Shown here in pieces: positions 63,575 to 64,000 of a DNA stretch of 64,000 bases (the first letter of the stretch is position 1; each line of letters begins with the position of its first letter). The stretch is from contig NZ_CP042912.1 of NCBI RefSeq assembly GCF_008087665.1, positions 2,666,001 through 2,730,000 of the forward strand. Reading direction: 5' to 3'. The notes under the pieces were generated by a model. It searched no databases. It was given only the letters and a program-made list of their open reading frames with translations, and had not been told where the DNA came from. Position numbers and translations under genes: made by a program. The stretch comes from Mariniblastus fucicola. GTDB lineage: Bacteria; Planctomycetota; Planctomycetia; Pirellulales; Pirellulaceae.

Positions 63575-64000
63575 ATGAAATCTACATCCCGACAAACTGA
63601 TTCGACTGCGGAGTTGGTCGAAGCCTGTGAGGAGATGTTGGGTTATCATTTTCAGAACAAAACGCTGATTTCGGAAGCGATTACGCATTCTTCGTTTGCC
63701 GACAAGCGAGTGAACTCGTACGAGCGGCTGGAGTTTCTGGGCGATTCGATTCTCGGTTTCACCGTTTGCGAATACCTGTTCCATCGTTATCCGAATTGGC
63801 TCGAAGGCGACCTGACAAAAGTCAAATCTAACGTCGTCAGCCGTCAGACTTGCGCTCGCATCGGGCTGGAGATGGGGATTGACCGCATTCTGGTCGTCGG
63901 CAAGGGCGTCGGAACGCTCGGCCGAGTCCCTTCTTCGTTGGTCGCGAACGCGTTTGAGTCGATCGTTGGCGCGATTTATCTCGACGGTGGCGTCGAAGCG
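63575..64000 (+). CDS. rnc: Ribonuclease III (5' part, runs off window)
   Basis: 142 codons from the ATG at 63575. The catalytic signature ERLEFLGDSILG carries the conserved Glu and Asp, and ANAFESIVGAIYLDGG is the second conserved motif. Cleaves double-stranded RNA in rRNA and mRNA processing. The C-terminal dsRNA-binding domain lies beyond the window. Confidence 0.96.
   Translation, partial: MKSTSRQTDSTAELVEACEEMLGYHFQNKTLISEAITHSSFADKRVNSYERLEFLGDSILGFTVCEYLFHRYPNWLEGDLTKVKSNVVSRQTCARIGLEMGIDRILVVGKGVGTLGRVPSSLVANAFESIVGAIYLDGGVEA

Noticed and set aside
1-64000. tRNA, rRNA, retron or diversity-generating retroelement
   Set aside because: No cloverleaf, rRNA core or reverse-transcriptase motif was seen on either strand. 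Very short or divergent RNA genes could be missed by eye.

Overview
The window looks like a planctomycete chromosome, most likely Pirellulaceae-like. The evidence is the many small proteins with an N-terminal hydrophobic 'RF.LKTLL' segment or an 'MNPY' start, and a right flank with a PIN-PhoH ATPase, a CxxC zinc/iron protein, a TPR-peroxiredoxin protein, class II DAHP synthase and RNase III. The taxon is inferred from these features only.

Region 1 (1-52,793) is one very large integron cassette array, read on the minus strand. I count 81 attC sites, most of them 137-142 bp and a minority 90-107 bp. Each has outer cores GGATAAC/GTTATCC and inner L arms GTTAACCGA/TCGGTTCAAC with one unpaired base. 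They separate 58 single-gene cassettes and 24 intervals without a convincing gene. Every recognisable cassette gene lies on the minus strand and ends at, or shortly before, the next attC. The array is already under way at base 1, so its distal end is not seen. Its proximal edge, at about 52.6 kb, is a 205-bp element that is almost exactly duplicated at 22.9 kb and may be attI-derived. No integron integrase gene is visible, so within this window the array is a CALIN-like cluster or a superintegron whose integrase is lost or elsewhere.

Cassette products are mostly small membrane proteins, lipoproteins and secreted proteins without recognisable function. Those with recognisable domains are LRR and ankyrin proteins, two BamE/SmpA-like proteins, a cyclic-phosphate-type receiver domain, a dual-specificity-phosphatase-like protein, a macro-domain protein, a GNAT acetyltransferase, a Trk/Ktr potassium transporter and two zinc-ribbon-like proteins. 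About a quarter of the cassettes are non-coding and fall into three repeated families (A, B, C). Many cassettes also carry a conserved box between the stop codon and attC. Two identical 1,285-bp IS3-family elements in opposite orientation have each interrupted a cassette gene, an LRR gene and a macro-domain gene, with 3-bp target duplications.

Region 2 (52,794-56,405) is a transition zone. It holds a strong hairpin, a cluster of short direct repeats, a planctomycete-type hypothetical gene, a complete IS3-family (IS407-like) element with a 4-bp target duplication inserted in a 20-bp tandem repeat, and a decayed REP-associated transposase.

Region 3 (56,406-64,000) is ordinary chromosome: PIN-PhoH, the CxxC protein, a Cys-rich secreted protein, a TPR-thioredoxin-fold protein divergent from class II DAHP synthase, and the 5' part of rnc directly behind it.
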